Source of the DNA: Sphingomonas crusticola
GTDB lineage: Bacteria; Pseudomonadota; Alphaproteobacteria; Sphingomonadales; Sphingomonadaceae
NCBI RefSeq assembly: GCF_003391115.1
Contig: NZ_QTJP01000001.1
Span: forward strand, 3,122,501-3,186,500
Reading direction: 5' to 3'
Length of the DNA stretch: 64,000 nucleotides
In this document: one piece after another, positions 40,196-48,318 of the stretch
How the letters are laid out: the number at the start of each line of letters is the position of its first letter
Numbering within the stretch: position 1 is the stretch's first letter
Notes under the pieces: generated by a model
What the model was told of the DNA's origin: nothing
The model's input: only the letters and a program-made list of their open reading frames with translations
The model's database searches: none
Position numbers and translations under genes: made by a program

Positions 40196-40744
40196 ATGAA
40201 ATATCTGGTTTTTGCATTGGCTGGTTCGGCGATGCTTGCCGGTCCTGCTTTCGCCCAGGCAACGCAGCCGGCGCCCGCAGCAAGTGCGGCGGCATCGGCG
40301 GCGGCGCCTAACGTGACGGTCGGTGCGACCGTCAGCGATACGACGGGCGCACCCGTCGGCACGATCGAGTCCGTTGCCAACGGCAGCGCGGTCCTGTCGA
40401 CCGGTACCGCCAAGGCGGCGATCCCCGTCACTTCATTTGCGAAGGGCGCCAACGGTCTGGTGGTCGCCATCACCAAGGCGCAGCTGGAGGCGCAGGTCGC
40501 CCAGGCGACGACGCCGACGGAGATAACGGTCGGCACCGCGGTCAACGACGCCAAGGGCGGCGTGGTCGGCAAGGTCGACGCGGTATCGGGGGATCTGGTG
40601 ACGGTGGCCACCGCCAACACCAAGGCGCAGCTCCCGAAGACGGCCTTCGCGAAAGGTCCGAACGGGCTGGTGATTGCGATGACGGCATCGGAACTGGATG
40701 CAGCCGCCAAGGCCGCGGCCCCAGCCGCCAAGACGCCGGGCTAA
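40196..40744 (+). CDS. Secreted protein with two PRC-barrel-like repeats
   Basis: 182 residues. A signal peptide (about 1-21, ending AFAQ) and an Ala/Pro linker precede two similar units of about 60 residues: VTVGATVSDTTGAPVG...FAKGANGLVVAIT and ITVGTAVNDAKGGVVG...FAKGPNGLVIAMT. Each looks like a small beta-barrel (PRC-barrel-like). GGAGAG lies 5 bases before the ATG. It is probably periplasmic. Function unknown. A GC-rich hairpin at 40772-40802 follows. Confidence 0.8.
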   Translation: MKYLVFALAGSAMLAGPAFAQATQPAPAASAAASAAAPNVTVGATVSDTTGAPVGTIESVANGSAVLSTGTAKAAIPVTSFAKGANGLVVAITKAQLEAQVAQATTPTEITVGTAVNDAKGGVVGKVDAVSGDLVTVATANTKAQLPKTAFAKGPNGLVIAMTASELDAAAKAAAPAAKTPG

Positions 40745-40771
40745 GGATATCCACAACTAATTTAGGTTTAA

Positions 40772-40802
40772 GGCGGCGCGCGACATTTTGTTGTGCGCCG
40801 CC
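40772..40802 (+). terminator. Hairpin after the duplicated-domain protein, likely terminator
   Basis: GGCGGCGCGCGACA and TGTTGTGCGCCGCC pair with two wobbles. The downstream tract (CGCTTGTT) is only weakly T-rich. Confidence 0.55.
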
Positions 40803-40899
40803 CGCTTGTTAGGCCCATCGCTCCCGCGTATAGGCGCGCCCAGGGCAGACGGGGCGGGGGCCACGGCCAACGTTCCGCAAGGGTCGGGTGATTACTCAC

Positions 40900-41352
40900 A
40901 TGGCTACGGCGGCGAAACGTATCGACGAGCAGGACGACATCGCGGACATTGATCAGGACTATCGACCGACGGCGGGCGAAGAGTTCATGAATCCCCGCCA
41001 GCAGGAATATTTTCGGCGCAAATTGCTGGACTGGAAGGATTCGATCCTTCGTGAGTCGCGCGATACGCTCGCCCAGCTTCAGGTCGATTCGCTGCGCGAA
41101 CCGGACGTGACCGATCGTGCTTCTTCGGAAACCGATTGGAGCCTTGAGCTGCGCACCCGCGATCGCCAGCGCAAGCTGATCACCAAGATCGAGGCGGCCA
41201 TTCGCCGCATCGACGAGGGCGAATATGGTTATTGCGAAGTGACCGGCGAGCCGATCTCGCTCGCGCGGCTCGAAGCGCGTCCGGTCGCGACGATGACGGT
41301 CGAGGCGCAGGAGCGCCACGAGCGCAACGAGAAAGTCTCACGCGACGAATAG
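40900..41352 (+). CDS. dksA: RNA polymerase-binding transcription factor DksA
   Basis: A 150-residue DksA/TraR protein that binds in the RNA polymerase secondary channel and works with ppGpp. The coiled-coil segment (about residues 35-100) includes RDTLAQLQVDSLREPDVTDRASSE, carrying the acidic tip residues. The zinc finger is reduced: GEYGYCEVTGEPI keeps one cysteine, and the later Cys pair is replaced in ATMTVEAQERHE. Single-cysteine DksA is common in alphaproteobacteria. ATG 40900 is preferred over GTG 40888. Confidence 0.95.
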   Translation: MATAAKRIDEQDDIADIDQDYRPTAGEEFMNPRQQEYFRRKLLDWKDSILRESRDTLAQLQVDSLREPDVTDRASSETDWSLELRTRDRQRKLITKIEAAIRRIDEGEYGYCEVTGEPISLARLEARPVATMTVEAQERHERNEKVSRDE

Positions 41353-41412
41353 GCTTCATGCGTGGTTAAGTCTTTTCCAACGATCATCGACAGATAAGCG
41401 GGGAAACTGCGT

Positions 41413-41757
41413 TTGGGGATGACGGTGGAGCGGCCTTTCAAGCACCTGAAGGTGGCAGTAGCCGACCAGCGCGTCGGTTCGTCGCGGGCCGACGCCCGCG
41501 AAAGCGTGCTGTTGATGGCGATGTTGCGCGGTCCGCGCGCTCCCCATGTCCCGGTGCGGGTCCGCAATCTCTCCGCAGGGGGGATGATGGTCGTCAGTCA
41601 GGTGCTGGTTTGCCCCGACGATGCCGTCAAAGTCGAACTGGCAGGCGTCGGCACGATCGAGGGCAAGGTTGCCTGGGTGTTCAGCGGCCGTATCGGCATT
41701 CAGTTCGACAAGCCGATCGATCCACTTCTGGCCGAAACGACCGTGAGATCGCGATAA
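41413..41757 (+). CDS. PilZ-domain protein
   Basis: A small 114-residue protein with a PilZ-like core: an N-terminal Arg-containing stretch (SSRADARESVLLM), VRVRNLSAGGMMVVS (the N/D-x-S-x-x-G motif) and GKVAWVFSGRIGIQF. PilZ domains usually bind cyclic di-GMP; the full R-x-x-x-R motif is not clear here, so binding is uncertain. TTG 41413 has AGCGGGGA upstream at suitable spacing; ATG 41419 is the alternative. It lies downstream of dksA on the same strand. Confidence 0.78.
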   Translation: MGMTVERPFKHLKVAVADQRVGSSRADARESVLLMAMLRGPRAPHVPVRVRNLSAGGMMVVSQVLVCPDDAVKVELAGVGTIEGKVAWVFSGRIGIQFDKPIDPLLAETTVRSR

Positions 41758-41828
41758 TCGAGCCGGCCAGCGGCAAGCGCTGCGCGGGCTAGCCGGAACC
41801 TGCCGCCGCCGCGAACGGTTTGGCGCGG

Positions 41829-42293
41829 ATGGATAAAAGCACCCCTACTCGCTCAGCGAAACTTGCCGGCTTGGGGCTGGCGGCGGGCTTTGTCGGCAGC
41901 CTTTTCATGATGGCGAGCCAGAAAACCGAGATGCGGCTGACCGGGCGTGCGGCGTCCGACACGCCTGCCGAAGCGGTCGAGACGATCACGGGCAGCGAAG
42001 CGGCCGACAAAGCTTCGCAACAGCGGCTTACGACGGCCGCGCATTTCGCGTTCGGAAGCGGCCTGGGGGTGGGGTTGGCGGCGCTCGGCAAGGTGCCCGA
42101 GCCGACGCGTGGCGCGGTGTTCTTCGTGGGAGCATGGGGTGCCGGTACGGCGCTGATCACGGTGCTGGGCCTGTCCGATCCGCCGACCAAGTGGGACGCG
42201 CAGCAGCTTGCGACCGATATCGGCCATCATGCGGTTTATGCGGCAAGCGCGGCGGCGGCGTTCGTGGCGTTGCGGCGGCTGGCGCGGGTTTAG
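41829..42293 (+). CDS. Hypothetical membrane protein
   Basis: A 154-residue protein with three or four membrane segments (about residues 10-28, 72-90, 95-115 and 130-150). An Ala/Thr/Glu-rich polar stretch lies between the first two. No known domain is recognised with confidence. ATG 41829 is preferred to TTG 41820. It is followed at once by an intergenic repeat. Confidence 0.7.
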   Translation: MDKSTPTRSAKLAGLGLAAGFVGSLFMMASQKTEMRLTGRAASDTPAEAVETITGSEAADKASQQRLTTAAHFAFGSGLGVGLAALGKVPEPTRGAVFFVGAWGAGTALITVLGLSDPPTKWDAQQLATDIGHHAVYAASAAAAFVALRRLARV

Positions 42294-42298
42294 ATTTT

Positions 42299-42410
42299 CG
42301 TTCGCCGGTCGTTGCGAGGAGCATAGCGACGACGCGCTCCAGCGATCGTTTGAACTGGATTGCTTGCCTTCCGCGACCCTCGGTTCGCTGTGCCCGCAAT
42401 GACGGTCTGC
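42299..42410. repeat. Intergenic repeat element (GCAATGACG type)
   Basis: A run starting GTTGCGAGGAGCATAGCG and ending GCCCGCAATGACGG. Compare 45850-45966, which starts ATTGCGAGGCGCGGAACG and ends GCTCGCAATGACAATG; both share TCGCTTGC/TTGCTTGC and CGACCxTCGGTT blocks near the right third. The ends form an imperfect inverted repeat (TTGCGAG / CGCAATGAC). Confidence 0.65.
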
Positions 42411-42547
42411 CGCGGCCGGCCTCAACGATTGACGCTCCTTAGGGCGCGGCGATATAGGCGCGCTTCAGGCGGCCCGCTTGGGTCGCCTTTTTCTTTTCCG
42501 GAGCTTTCCGAACGACATTTCGTCGAATGATCAAGGAGTCCGTTTCG

Positions 42548-43738
42548 ATGCCGATCACGCCTCTCATGCCCGTCTACCCACGGTGTGGCGTGCGTCCGGT
42601 ACGCGGCGAGGGCGCCTATCTGATCGGCGAGCAGGGCGAACGCTATCTCGACATGGCCGCCGGCATCGCGGTCAATATCCTCGGCCACGGCCACCCCGTT
42701 CTGGTGAAGGCGATTGCCGACCAGGCGGCGACCTTGATGCACGTTTCCAATTTGTACGGTAGCCCTCAAGGCGAGCATTTCGCGCAGCGGCTGGTCGACA
42801 AGACGTTCGCCGATACGGTCTTCTTCACCAATTCCGGCGCCGAGGCGATCGAGTGCGCGATCAAGACGGCGCGCCGCTATCATTATGTCAACGGTACGCC
42901 CGAGAAGAACCGCATCATCAGCTTCTCCAACGCCTTTCACGGGCGGACGATGGGCGCCATCTCGGCGACCAATCAGGCCAAGATGCGCGACGGATTCGAG
43001 CCGCTGCTGCCGGGCTTCACCGTCGTCCTGTTCAACGACCTTGGCGCGGCCGAAGCAGCGATCGGGCCGGACGCCGCGGCCTTCCTGATCGAGCCGATCC
43101 AGGGCGAGGGCGGCATCTTGCCGGCGACGCAGGAGTTCCTCGCCGGGCTGCGCAGACTGGCGAACGAGAATGGCATGCTGCTGATCCTGGACGAGATTCA
43201 GTGCGGCTATGCGCGTACCGGCACCTTCTTCGCCTATGAGCAATATGGCATCACGCCGGATATCATGACGGTCGCCAAGGGCATTGCCGGCGGCTTCCCG
43301 CTCGGTGCCTGCCTCGCGACCGAGGAAGCGGCCAAGGGGATGGTGATCGGCACGCACGGTTCGACCTATGGCGGTAACCCGCTGGCGATGGCGGCGGGCG
43401 AGGCGGTGCTCGACATCGTCGGCGAGCAGGACTTTCTGGAGAATGTCCAGCGGATGGGCGACCGCTTGCGCCAGGCGCTGGAGCAATTGCTGCCCAATCA
43501 CGATCATCTGTTCGACAGCGTGCGCGGCGTCGGGCTGATGCTTGGCATCAAGCTCAAGAGCGACAGCCGCGCGTTCGTGGCGCATCTGCGCGACAATCAC
43601 GGGCTGCTGACGGTGGCGGGCGGCGACAATGTCGTGCGCGTCCTGCCGCCGCTCAATATCGACGAAAGCCACATCGCCGAATGTATCGAGAAATTGTCGG
43701 CGGGTGCGCGCAGCTATCGGGTGCCGGAGGCGGCTTAA
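42548..43738 (+). CDS. argD: Acetylornithine aminotransferase
   Basis: A 396-residue class-III PLP aminotransferase of arginine synthesis. NSGAEAIECAIKTARRY, AFHGRTMGAISAT, LILDEIQCGYARTG and the PLP lysine in TVAKGIAGGFPLGA are all present. AAGGAG at 42533-42538 stands 9 bases before ATG 42548, which decides this start over the ATG at 42527. It pairs with argF downstream, separated by an inverted-repeat element. Confidence 0.96.
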   Translation: MPITPLMPVYPRCGVRPVRGEGAYLIGEQGERYLDMAAGIAVNILGHGHPVLVKAIADQAATLMHVSNLYGSPQGEHFAQRLVDKTFADTVFFTNSGAEAIECAIKTARRYHYVNGTPEKNRIISFSNAFHGRTMGAISATNQAKMRDGFEPLLPGFTVVLFNDLGAAEAAIGPDAAAFLIEPIQGEGGILPATQEFLAGLRRLANENGMLLILDEIQCGYARTGTFFAYEQYGITPDIMTVAKGIAGGFPLGACLATEEAAKGMVIGTHGSTYGGNPLAMAAGEAVLDIVGEQDFLENVQRMGDRLRQALEQLLPNHDHLFDSVRGVGLMLGIKLKSDSRAFVAHLRDNHGLLTVAGGDNVVRVLPPLNIDESHIAECIEKLSAGARSYRVPEAA

Positions 43739-43745
43739 CAATATC

Positions 43746-43842
43746 CCGCTCATCCTGAGGAGGCATTGAGCTTGACGAAATGCTGTCTCGACCATTCTTC
43801 GAGACAAGCTTCGGCAAGCTCGGCTCTCCTCAGGATGAGCGG
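43746..43842. repeat. Inverted-repeat element between argD and argF
   Basis: A perfect 17-base inverted repeat: CCGCTCATCCTGAGGAG at 43746-43762 and CTCCTCAGGATGAGCGG at 43826-43842. Nested arms inside it (GTCTCGA/TCGAGAC and GAGCTTG/CAAGCTC) allow a long, branched hairpin. Elements with TCATCCTGAGGA ends are a recurrent intergenic type in sphingomonads. It could act on mRNA stability between the two cistrons. Confidence 0.85.
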
Positions 43843-43858
43843 AAGGGGATTGGAAGTT

Positions 43859-44791
43859 ATGACCCGTCACTTCATCGACCTTGCCGATGCAGGCAGCGAT
43901 GGCATCCGTGCGATGCTGGACGATGCGCGGCGCCGCAAGCTGACGCGCGCGGGCTGGCCCAAGGGCAAGGCGGACGTCGACCGGCCGCTCGACGGCCATG
44001 TGCTGGCGATGATCTTCGAGAAGAATTCGACCCGCACGCGGGTGTCGTTCGACATGGCGATGCGGCAATTGGGCGGCACGACCATCGTGATGGATGCGGG
44101 GTCGATGCAGCTCGGCCGCGGCGAGAGCATCGCCGATACGGCACGGGTATTATCGCGCTATGTCGATGCGATCGTGATCCGTACCGACGATCACAACAAG
44201 GTCGTCGAGATGGCGCGCCATGCGACCGTGCCGGTGATCAACGGCCTGACCGATCATAGCCATCCCTGCCAGATCATGGCCGACCTGCTCACCGTGATCG
44301 AGCGGCGCGGCAGCGTTGAGGGCTCGCGCTGGGCATGGCTGGGCGACGGCAACAATGTGCTGCATTCGATCATCGAGGCAGGGAGCCTGCTCGGTTTCGA
44401 CGTCACCGCCGCTTGCCCGGAGGGCTATGATCCCGATCCGGCGGTGGTGGATGCCGCCAAGGCGCGGTCGGGCAATCATCCGTTCGTGCTGACCCGCGAT
44501 CCCGAACTTGCCGGTGCGGGCGCGGATATCGTGGTGACGGACACATGGGTGTCGATGGGCCAGGCGCATGCCGACGAAAAGCTCGCGGCGCTGGCGCCCT
44601 ATCAAGTGACCGAGGAGTTGATGGCAGGCGCCGCAGCGGACGGGCTGTTTCTCCACTGCCTGCCCGCGCACCGCGGCGAAGAAGTGGCCGATGCGGTCAT
44701 CGACGGCCCTCAATCAGCGATCTGGGACGAAGCCGAAAATCGGCTGCATGCGCAGAAAGCGGTATTGTTATGGTGTCTGGCGAGGCTTTAG
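43859..44791 (+). CDS. argF: Ornithine carbamoyltransferase
   Basis: A 310-residue enzyme making citrulline from ornithine and carbamoyl phosphate. Motifs are [13 protein letters not shown] (carbamoyl phosphate), [12 protein letters not shown], and [11 protein letters not shown] (ornithine side). ATG 43859 gives the family N-terminus MTRHFIDL; the longer frame reads through the upstream repeat. It belongs with argD. Confidence 0.97.
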   Translation: MTRHFIDLADAGSDGIRAMLDDARRRKLTRAGWPKGKADVDRPLDGHVLAMIFEKNSTRTRVSFDMAMRQLGGTTIVMDAGSMQLGRGESIADTARVLSRYVDAIVIRTDDHNKVVEMARHATVPVINGLTDHSHPCQIMADLLTVIERRGSVEGSRWAWLGDGNNVLHSIIEAGSLLGFDVTAACPEGYDPDPAVVDAAKARSGNHPFVLTRDPELAGAGADIVVTDTWVSMGQAHADEKLAALAPYQVTEELMAGAAADGLFLHCLPAHRGEEVADAVIDGPQSAIWDEAENRLHAQKAVLLWCLARL

Positions 44792-44799
44792 GCAGCACT

Positions 44800-44876
44800 G
44801 TCACCCTAGCGGAAGCTGGGTCTCGGGAGAGAGCGTGCGCCAGCCTCGCAGTCTCAGCTTTCGCGGGGATGGCGAC
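44800..44876. repeat. Imperfect inverted-repeat element after argF
   Basis: GTCACCCTAGCGGAAGCTGG at the left matches the complement of CAGCTTTCGCGGGGATGGCGAC at the right, with several mismatches. It is a different family from the elements at 42299 and 43746. Confidence 0.6.
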
Positions 44877-44924
44877 GTCGAGCCCGGATCGATGGGTGTC
44901 GCAAAAACCCGAAACGCTTCCTAA

Positions 44925-45827
44925 ATGGCCGGCATGATCTCCGAAAATCTCGATACCGCCCTCGCTTTCACTATTCCCGATCGCCACGCCCGCGGGCGCC
45001 TGGTGCGGCTGGGGCCGGCGCTCAACGCCATCCTCTCCGCGCATGGCTATCCGCCGGCGATCGAGAAGGTGCTGGCCGAGGCGATCGTGCTGGCCGCTTT
45101 GCTGGGAGCCACCCTCAAGGAGGTTGAGGGCCAGCTCACGCTGCAGGCGCAGACCGAGAATGGCGTGATTGACCTGCTCGTCGCCGATTATCGCGGCGGC
45201 GAGATGCGCGGCTATGTGCGCCACGATGCCGAGCGATTGGGGGAGTTGCCGGCCGATCCGTCGCTATTCGGCCTGTTCGGCAAGGGTTATCTCGCGATCA
45301 CCTTCGATCAGGCGACGTCGGGGGAACGCTATCAGGGGATCGTCCCGCTTGAGGGCGCCAGTCTGGCCGAGGCGGCGGAATCCTATTTCGCCCAGTCCGA
45401 ACAGATACCGAGCCTGGTGCGGATCGGGATCGGCCGCGCCGACGACGGCAGCGTGGTGGCGGGCGGACTGATGCTGCAGCATCTGCCGGAAGGCGAAGAA
45501 GGGCGCGATCGCATCCACACAAGGCTCGATCACCCCGAATGGGATCATGTCGCGGCCCTCGGCGGCAGCGTACGCGACGCCGAGCTCGCCGACGGCGAGC
45601 TGCCGCTCGAGACGTTGCTGTGGCGGTTGTTCAACGAGGATCAGGTGCGGGTCAGCCCCAGCATTGCGCCACGGCGCGGCTGCCGCTGCGACCCGGATCA
45701 CGTGGCGCGCGTGATCGCGCGCTTCCCGGAAGAGGAGCGCGCGGCGATGGCGGGCCCGGACGGGCTGATCGAAGTGAATTGCGAATTTTGCGCGCGTGGC
45801 TTCAAGATCGAGCCGCTGGCGGCGTAG
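44925..45827 (+). CDS. hslO: Redox-regulated chaperone Hsp33
   Basis: A 300-residue cytosolic holdase activated by oxidation. The N-terminal domain has GQLTLQAQTENGVIDLLVAD and GYLAITFDQ. The C-terminal redox switch holds the zinc cysteines as C-x-C (GCRCD) and C-x-x-C (CEFCARGF). Length is typical. It follows argF after a repeat; co-transcription is possible. Confidence 0.96.
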   Translation: MAGMISENLDTALAFTIPDRHARGRLVRLGPALNAILSAHGYPPAIEKVLAEAIVLAALLGATLKEVEGQLTLQAQTENGVIDLLVADYRGGEMRGYVRHDAERLGELPADPSLFGLFGKGYLAITFDQATSGERYQGIVPLEGASLAEAAESYFAQSEQIPSLVRIGIGRADDGSVVAGGLMLQHLPEGEEGRDRIHTRLDHPEWDHVAALGGSVRDAELADGELPLETLLWRLFNEDQVRVSPSIAPRRGCRCDPDHVARVIARFPEEERAAMAGPDGLIEVNCEFCARGFKIEPLAA

Positions 45828-45849
45828 CAGCTATTAGCCAGCCATCGGA

Positions 45850-45966
45850 TGCACGTTATTGCGAGGCGCGGAACGCGCCGCGGCAATCCAGGCCGACGGG
45901 CTCGTTGCGCTACCAGACTGAATCGCTTGCTTGTGGCGACCTTCGGTTTGCTGCGCTCGCAATGAC
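45850..45966. repeat. Intergenic repeat element (GCAATGACG type)
   Basis: The second long copy of the element at 42299-42410: TTATTGCGAGGCGCGGAACG at the left, GCTGCGCTCGCAATGAC at the right. It lies just downstream of hslO. Confidence 0.65.
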
Positions 45967-46071
45967 AATGGTGTGCCCGGGTCTGTTAACCCGGCGTTTA
46001 GTTGACCCATGTTAGCCGCCGAGCGTGCCATTCGGGCACTGTCCTCCCTAGACAGCCCTAACAGGCATACT

Positions 46072-46102
46072 GGGCCGCTCCTTACCGGGCGGCCCTTCTT
46101 TT
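46072..46102 (+). terminator. Intrinsic terminator upstream of queC
   Basis: GGGCCGC and GCGGCCC with a 10-base loop, then TTCTTTT. It probably ends hslO-side transcription, making queC depend on its own promoter. Confidence 0.75.
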
Positions 46103-46127
46103 GCACTGCGGCAATCGATCCTATATC
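46101..46127 (+). promoter_or_regulatory. Candidate queC promoter giving a leaderless message
   Basis: TTGCAC (46101-46106), 15 bases, TATATC (46122-46127), then 8 bases to the queC ATG at 46136. There is no Shine-Dalgarno sequence in that space. A start site about 7-9 bases past the -10 falls on the ATG, so translation would be leaderless. The -35 match is poor. Confidence 0.4.
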
Positions 46128-46135
46128 CGGCGCCG

Positions 46136-46837
46136 ATGCTGACGAATGACGATAAACAGACGGCGGTGGTGCTCGTCTCGGGCGGGCTCGACTCGATGGT
46201 GGTGGCCGCGCTGGCGGTGGAGGCCGGGCACAGGCTGGTCGCGCTGACGATCGATTATAATCAGCGCCACCGCATTGAGCTGGAGGCCGCGGCGCGCATT
46301 GCTACCCACTTGGGGGCGATCCGTCACATCGTGCTGCCGCTCGATCTGACGCGGTTTGGCGGGTCGTCGCTGACCGACACTGCCATGAACGTGCCCAAGG
46401 AGGGCGTGCAGCCGGGCATTCCCAGCACCTACGTGCCCGCGCGCAACACGATCTTCCTGAGCCTGGCGCTCGGGCTGGCTGAAGCGACCGGTGCGCGCGC
46501 CATCCATATCGGCGTCAATGCGCTGGATTATTCGGGCTATCCCGATTGCCGGCCGGAATTCGTGGCGGCGTTCGAGACGCTCGCCAACCTTGCTACCAAG
46601 GCGGGGGTGGAGGGCGACAGCTTCAAGGTCCACACGCCTCTGCTGCATATGACCAAAGCCGATATCGCCGCGGAGGCGGCACGGTTGGGGCTCGATGCCG
46701 GCATGAGCTGGTCATGCTACGATCCGCAGCCGGGCGACCTGCATTGCGGCCGCTGCGACTCGTGCCGGCTGCGCAGCAAGGGGTTCGAGGAAGCCGGGCT
46801 GGCTGATCCGACCCGTTACGCGGTGCCGCCGGCGTGA
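46136..46837 (+). CDS. queC: 7-cyano-7-deazaguanine synthase
   Basis: A 233-residue ATP-dependent enzyme of queuosine synthesis making preQ0. The PP-loop LVSGGLDSMVVAAL is at residues about 12-25. The C-terminal zinc site lies in LHCGRCDSCRLRSKGFEEAG, together with the cysteine of SWSCYDP. It overlaps queE by 4 bases (GTGA). No ribosome site precedes the ATG. Confidence 0.97.
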   Translation: MLTNDDKQTAVVLVSGGLDSMVVAALAVEAGHRLVALTIDYNQRHRIELEAAARIATHLGAIRHIVLPLDLTRFGGSSLTDTAMNVPKEGVQPGIPSTYVPARNTIFLSLALGLAEATGARAIHIGVNALDYSGYPDCRPEFVAAFETLANLATKAGVEGDSFKVHTPLLHMTKADIAAEAARLGLDAGMSWSCYDPQPGDLHCGRCDSCRLRSKGFEEAGLADPTRYAVPPA

Positions 46838-47481
46838 GCTACGCCGTCAAGGAGATGTTCCTGACATTGCAGGGGGAGGGGCTGCAGGCGGGCATGCGTG
46901 CGGTGTTCCTGCGCTTCGCCGGCTGCAATCTGTGGTCGGGGCGCGAACAGGATCGCGCTGATGCGCAATGCAGCTTCTGTGATACCGATTTCGTCGGCAT
47001 GGACGGCGACGGCGGCGGGCGTTTCGCCGATGCGGCGGCGGTGACGGAGGCGGCGTGGACCTTGTGGAGCGGGGGGCTCGAAGGAAGCGGCGGAGGTACG
47101 CCGCTGATCGTGATCACCGGCGGCGAGCCCATGTTGCAGCTGGATGATGCGCTGGTGGCTGCGCTCAAGGGGCGCAGCTTTCGCGTCGCGATCGAAACCA
47201 ATGGCACATTGCCGGTGGCGGACGGGGTTGACTGGATCTGCGTCAGCCCCAAAGCCGGCACCGAGATCGTCCAGCGAAGCGGCGACGAGCTCAAACTGGT
47301 GTGGCCGCAGCAGGGGCTGGATCCGCGCGAACTGGAAAGCTGGGACTTCCGGCATCTGCTCGTCCAGCCGATGGACGGCGTCGATGCCGCGGCAGCGCGC
47401 GGGGCGGCGATCGATTTCGTGATTGCAAACCCGCGCTGGCGACTGTCGGTACAGACGCACAAACTGCTCGGGCTGCGCTAG
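46834..47481 (+). CDS. queE: 7-carboxy-7-deazaguanine synthase
   Basis: A 215-residue radical-SAM enzyme acting one step before QueC. The cluster cysteines are arranged with a long insertion: CNLWSGREQDRADAQCSFCD, as in proteobacterial QueE. ITGGEPMLQLDDAL follows. It starts with GTG overlapping the queC stop. The rest of the queuosine path (queD and others) is not in the window. Confidence 0.96.
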   Translation: MSYAVKEMFLTLQGEGLQAGMRAVFLRFAGCNLWSGREQDRADAQCSFCDTDFVGMDGDGGGRFADAAAVTEAAWTLWSGGLEGSGGGTPLIVITGGEPMLQLDDALVAALKGRSFRVAIETNGTLPVADGVDWICVSPKAGTEIVQRSGDELKLVWPQQGLDPRELESWDFRHLLVQPMDGVDAAAARGAAIDFVIANPRWRLSVQTHKLLGLR

Positions 47482-47497
47482 TTGTTACCGACCGGCG

Positions 47498-47555
47498 TTA
47501 TTGCAAGCGGAGCGAACCGAGGCCGCCAAAGGCAAGCGCGTGCCCTCGCGATGAC
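47498..47555. repeat. Short copy of the intergenic repeat
   Basis: GTTATTGCAAGCGGAGCG...GTGCCCTCGCGATGACGA resembles the ends of the 42299 and 45850 copies. It lies between convergent genes. Confidence 0.45.
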
Positions 47556-47570
47556 GACTATCGGCCGCGC

Positions 47571-48221
47571 TCAATTCTTGCAGCGGACTTCCTTGCCCTT
47601 CTTGTTGTAGCAGCGTGGATCGGCGATCGGATCGAATGGCACGCGCGCATTCTGGACGGCGAATGCCCGGTCACCGGCAGGGATCAGGCTATTGCGGAAT
47701 TCGCGCATCCGCTTGATCGCGATTTCGGCGAGGTGGCCACGCGATTCTTCGAGCGTCTGCTGGCCGATCGACGCGGCCGTCTCGCAGAAGATCAACTGCG
47801 CCTGAAGCGTCGAGAAGCTATTGTAAGTGCGCGTCGTATATTGATCGAGCGCATTCTGCCACGTCTTGCCGCCGACGCGCTTGAAGTAGGCCGTCAGCGT
47901 CGCATAGGTCGCCTGTAGCTCACCCGAATGCTGGTGCAGCATGTTGTTGTAATTCTCGACGGTGCGCAAAGTCGGCGCGAATTGGCATTGCAGCGCCGCC
48001 ACATTGAGGCCGGCGCGCAGCGTCCACACCAGATTGGCCTCGAGCTCCTTGGGCTGGGCGCCGGGCATGGGCAGGGTGATGCCGTTTTCGCCTCCGCTGG
48101 CGGGAGCCCCGGCCAGCGTCGGGCGCGACCAGAAGAGATAGGCATCGGCCGGTGCGGCCAAGCCGAGCAAAGTGCCCCCCAACGCGATCAGGCCAAACGA
48201 ACGATACCAACGAGCCGTCAT
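47571..48221 (-). CDS. Hypothetical secreted protein
   Basis: A 216-residue protein with a signal peptide (about 1-28, ending APADA) and a helical mature part with Gln- and Thr-rich segments and four cysteines (NVAALQCQFAP, LIFCETAASIG, DPRCYNK and VRCKN). CGGAGA stands 8 bases before ATG 48221, which favours it over ATG 48227. No known domain is recognised. Predicted periplasmic. Confidence 0.75.
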   Translation of the reverse strand: MTARWYRSFGLIALGGTLLGLAAPADAYLFWSRPTLAGAPASGGENGITLPMPGAQPKELEANLVWTLRAGLNVAALQCQFAPTLRTVENYNNMLHQHSGELQATYATLTAYFKRVGGKTWQNALDQYTTRTYNSFSTLQAQLIFCETAASIGQQTLEESRGHLAEIAIKRMREFRNSLIPAGDRAFAVQNARVPFDPIADPRCYNKKGKEVRCKN

Positions 48222-48318
48222 GCACATATTCTCCGATCGCCAGACCTTAAGCGGCTTTGGCGGCAGGGAAAAGCATTTACGGCCCGCAGCATGAACCGCC
48301 GGGCGCATCGCGTGGCGA

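Larger units (their letters stand above)
45828..46135. other. Intergenic region between hslO and queC
   Basis: These 308 bases contain a GCAATGACG-type repeat (45850-45966), a GTTAACCCGGCG-containing stretch with no assigned role, a terminator hairpin (46072-46102) and a likely queC promoter (46101-46127). Confidence 0.6.

Noticed and set aside
45967-46135. preQ1 riboswitch in front of queC
   Set aside because: I looked for the short preQ1-I pseudoknot pattern with its A-rich tail and did not find it; the hairpin there is a plain terminator.
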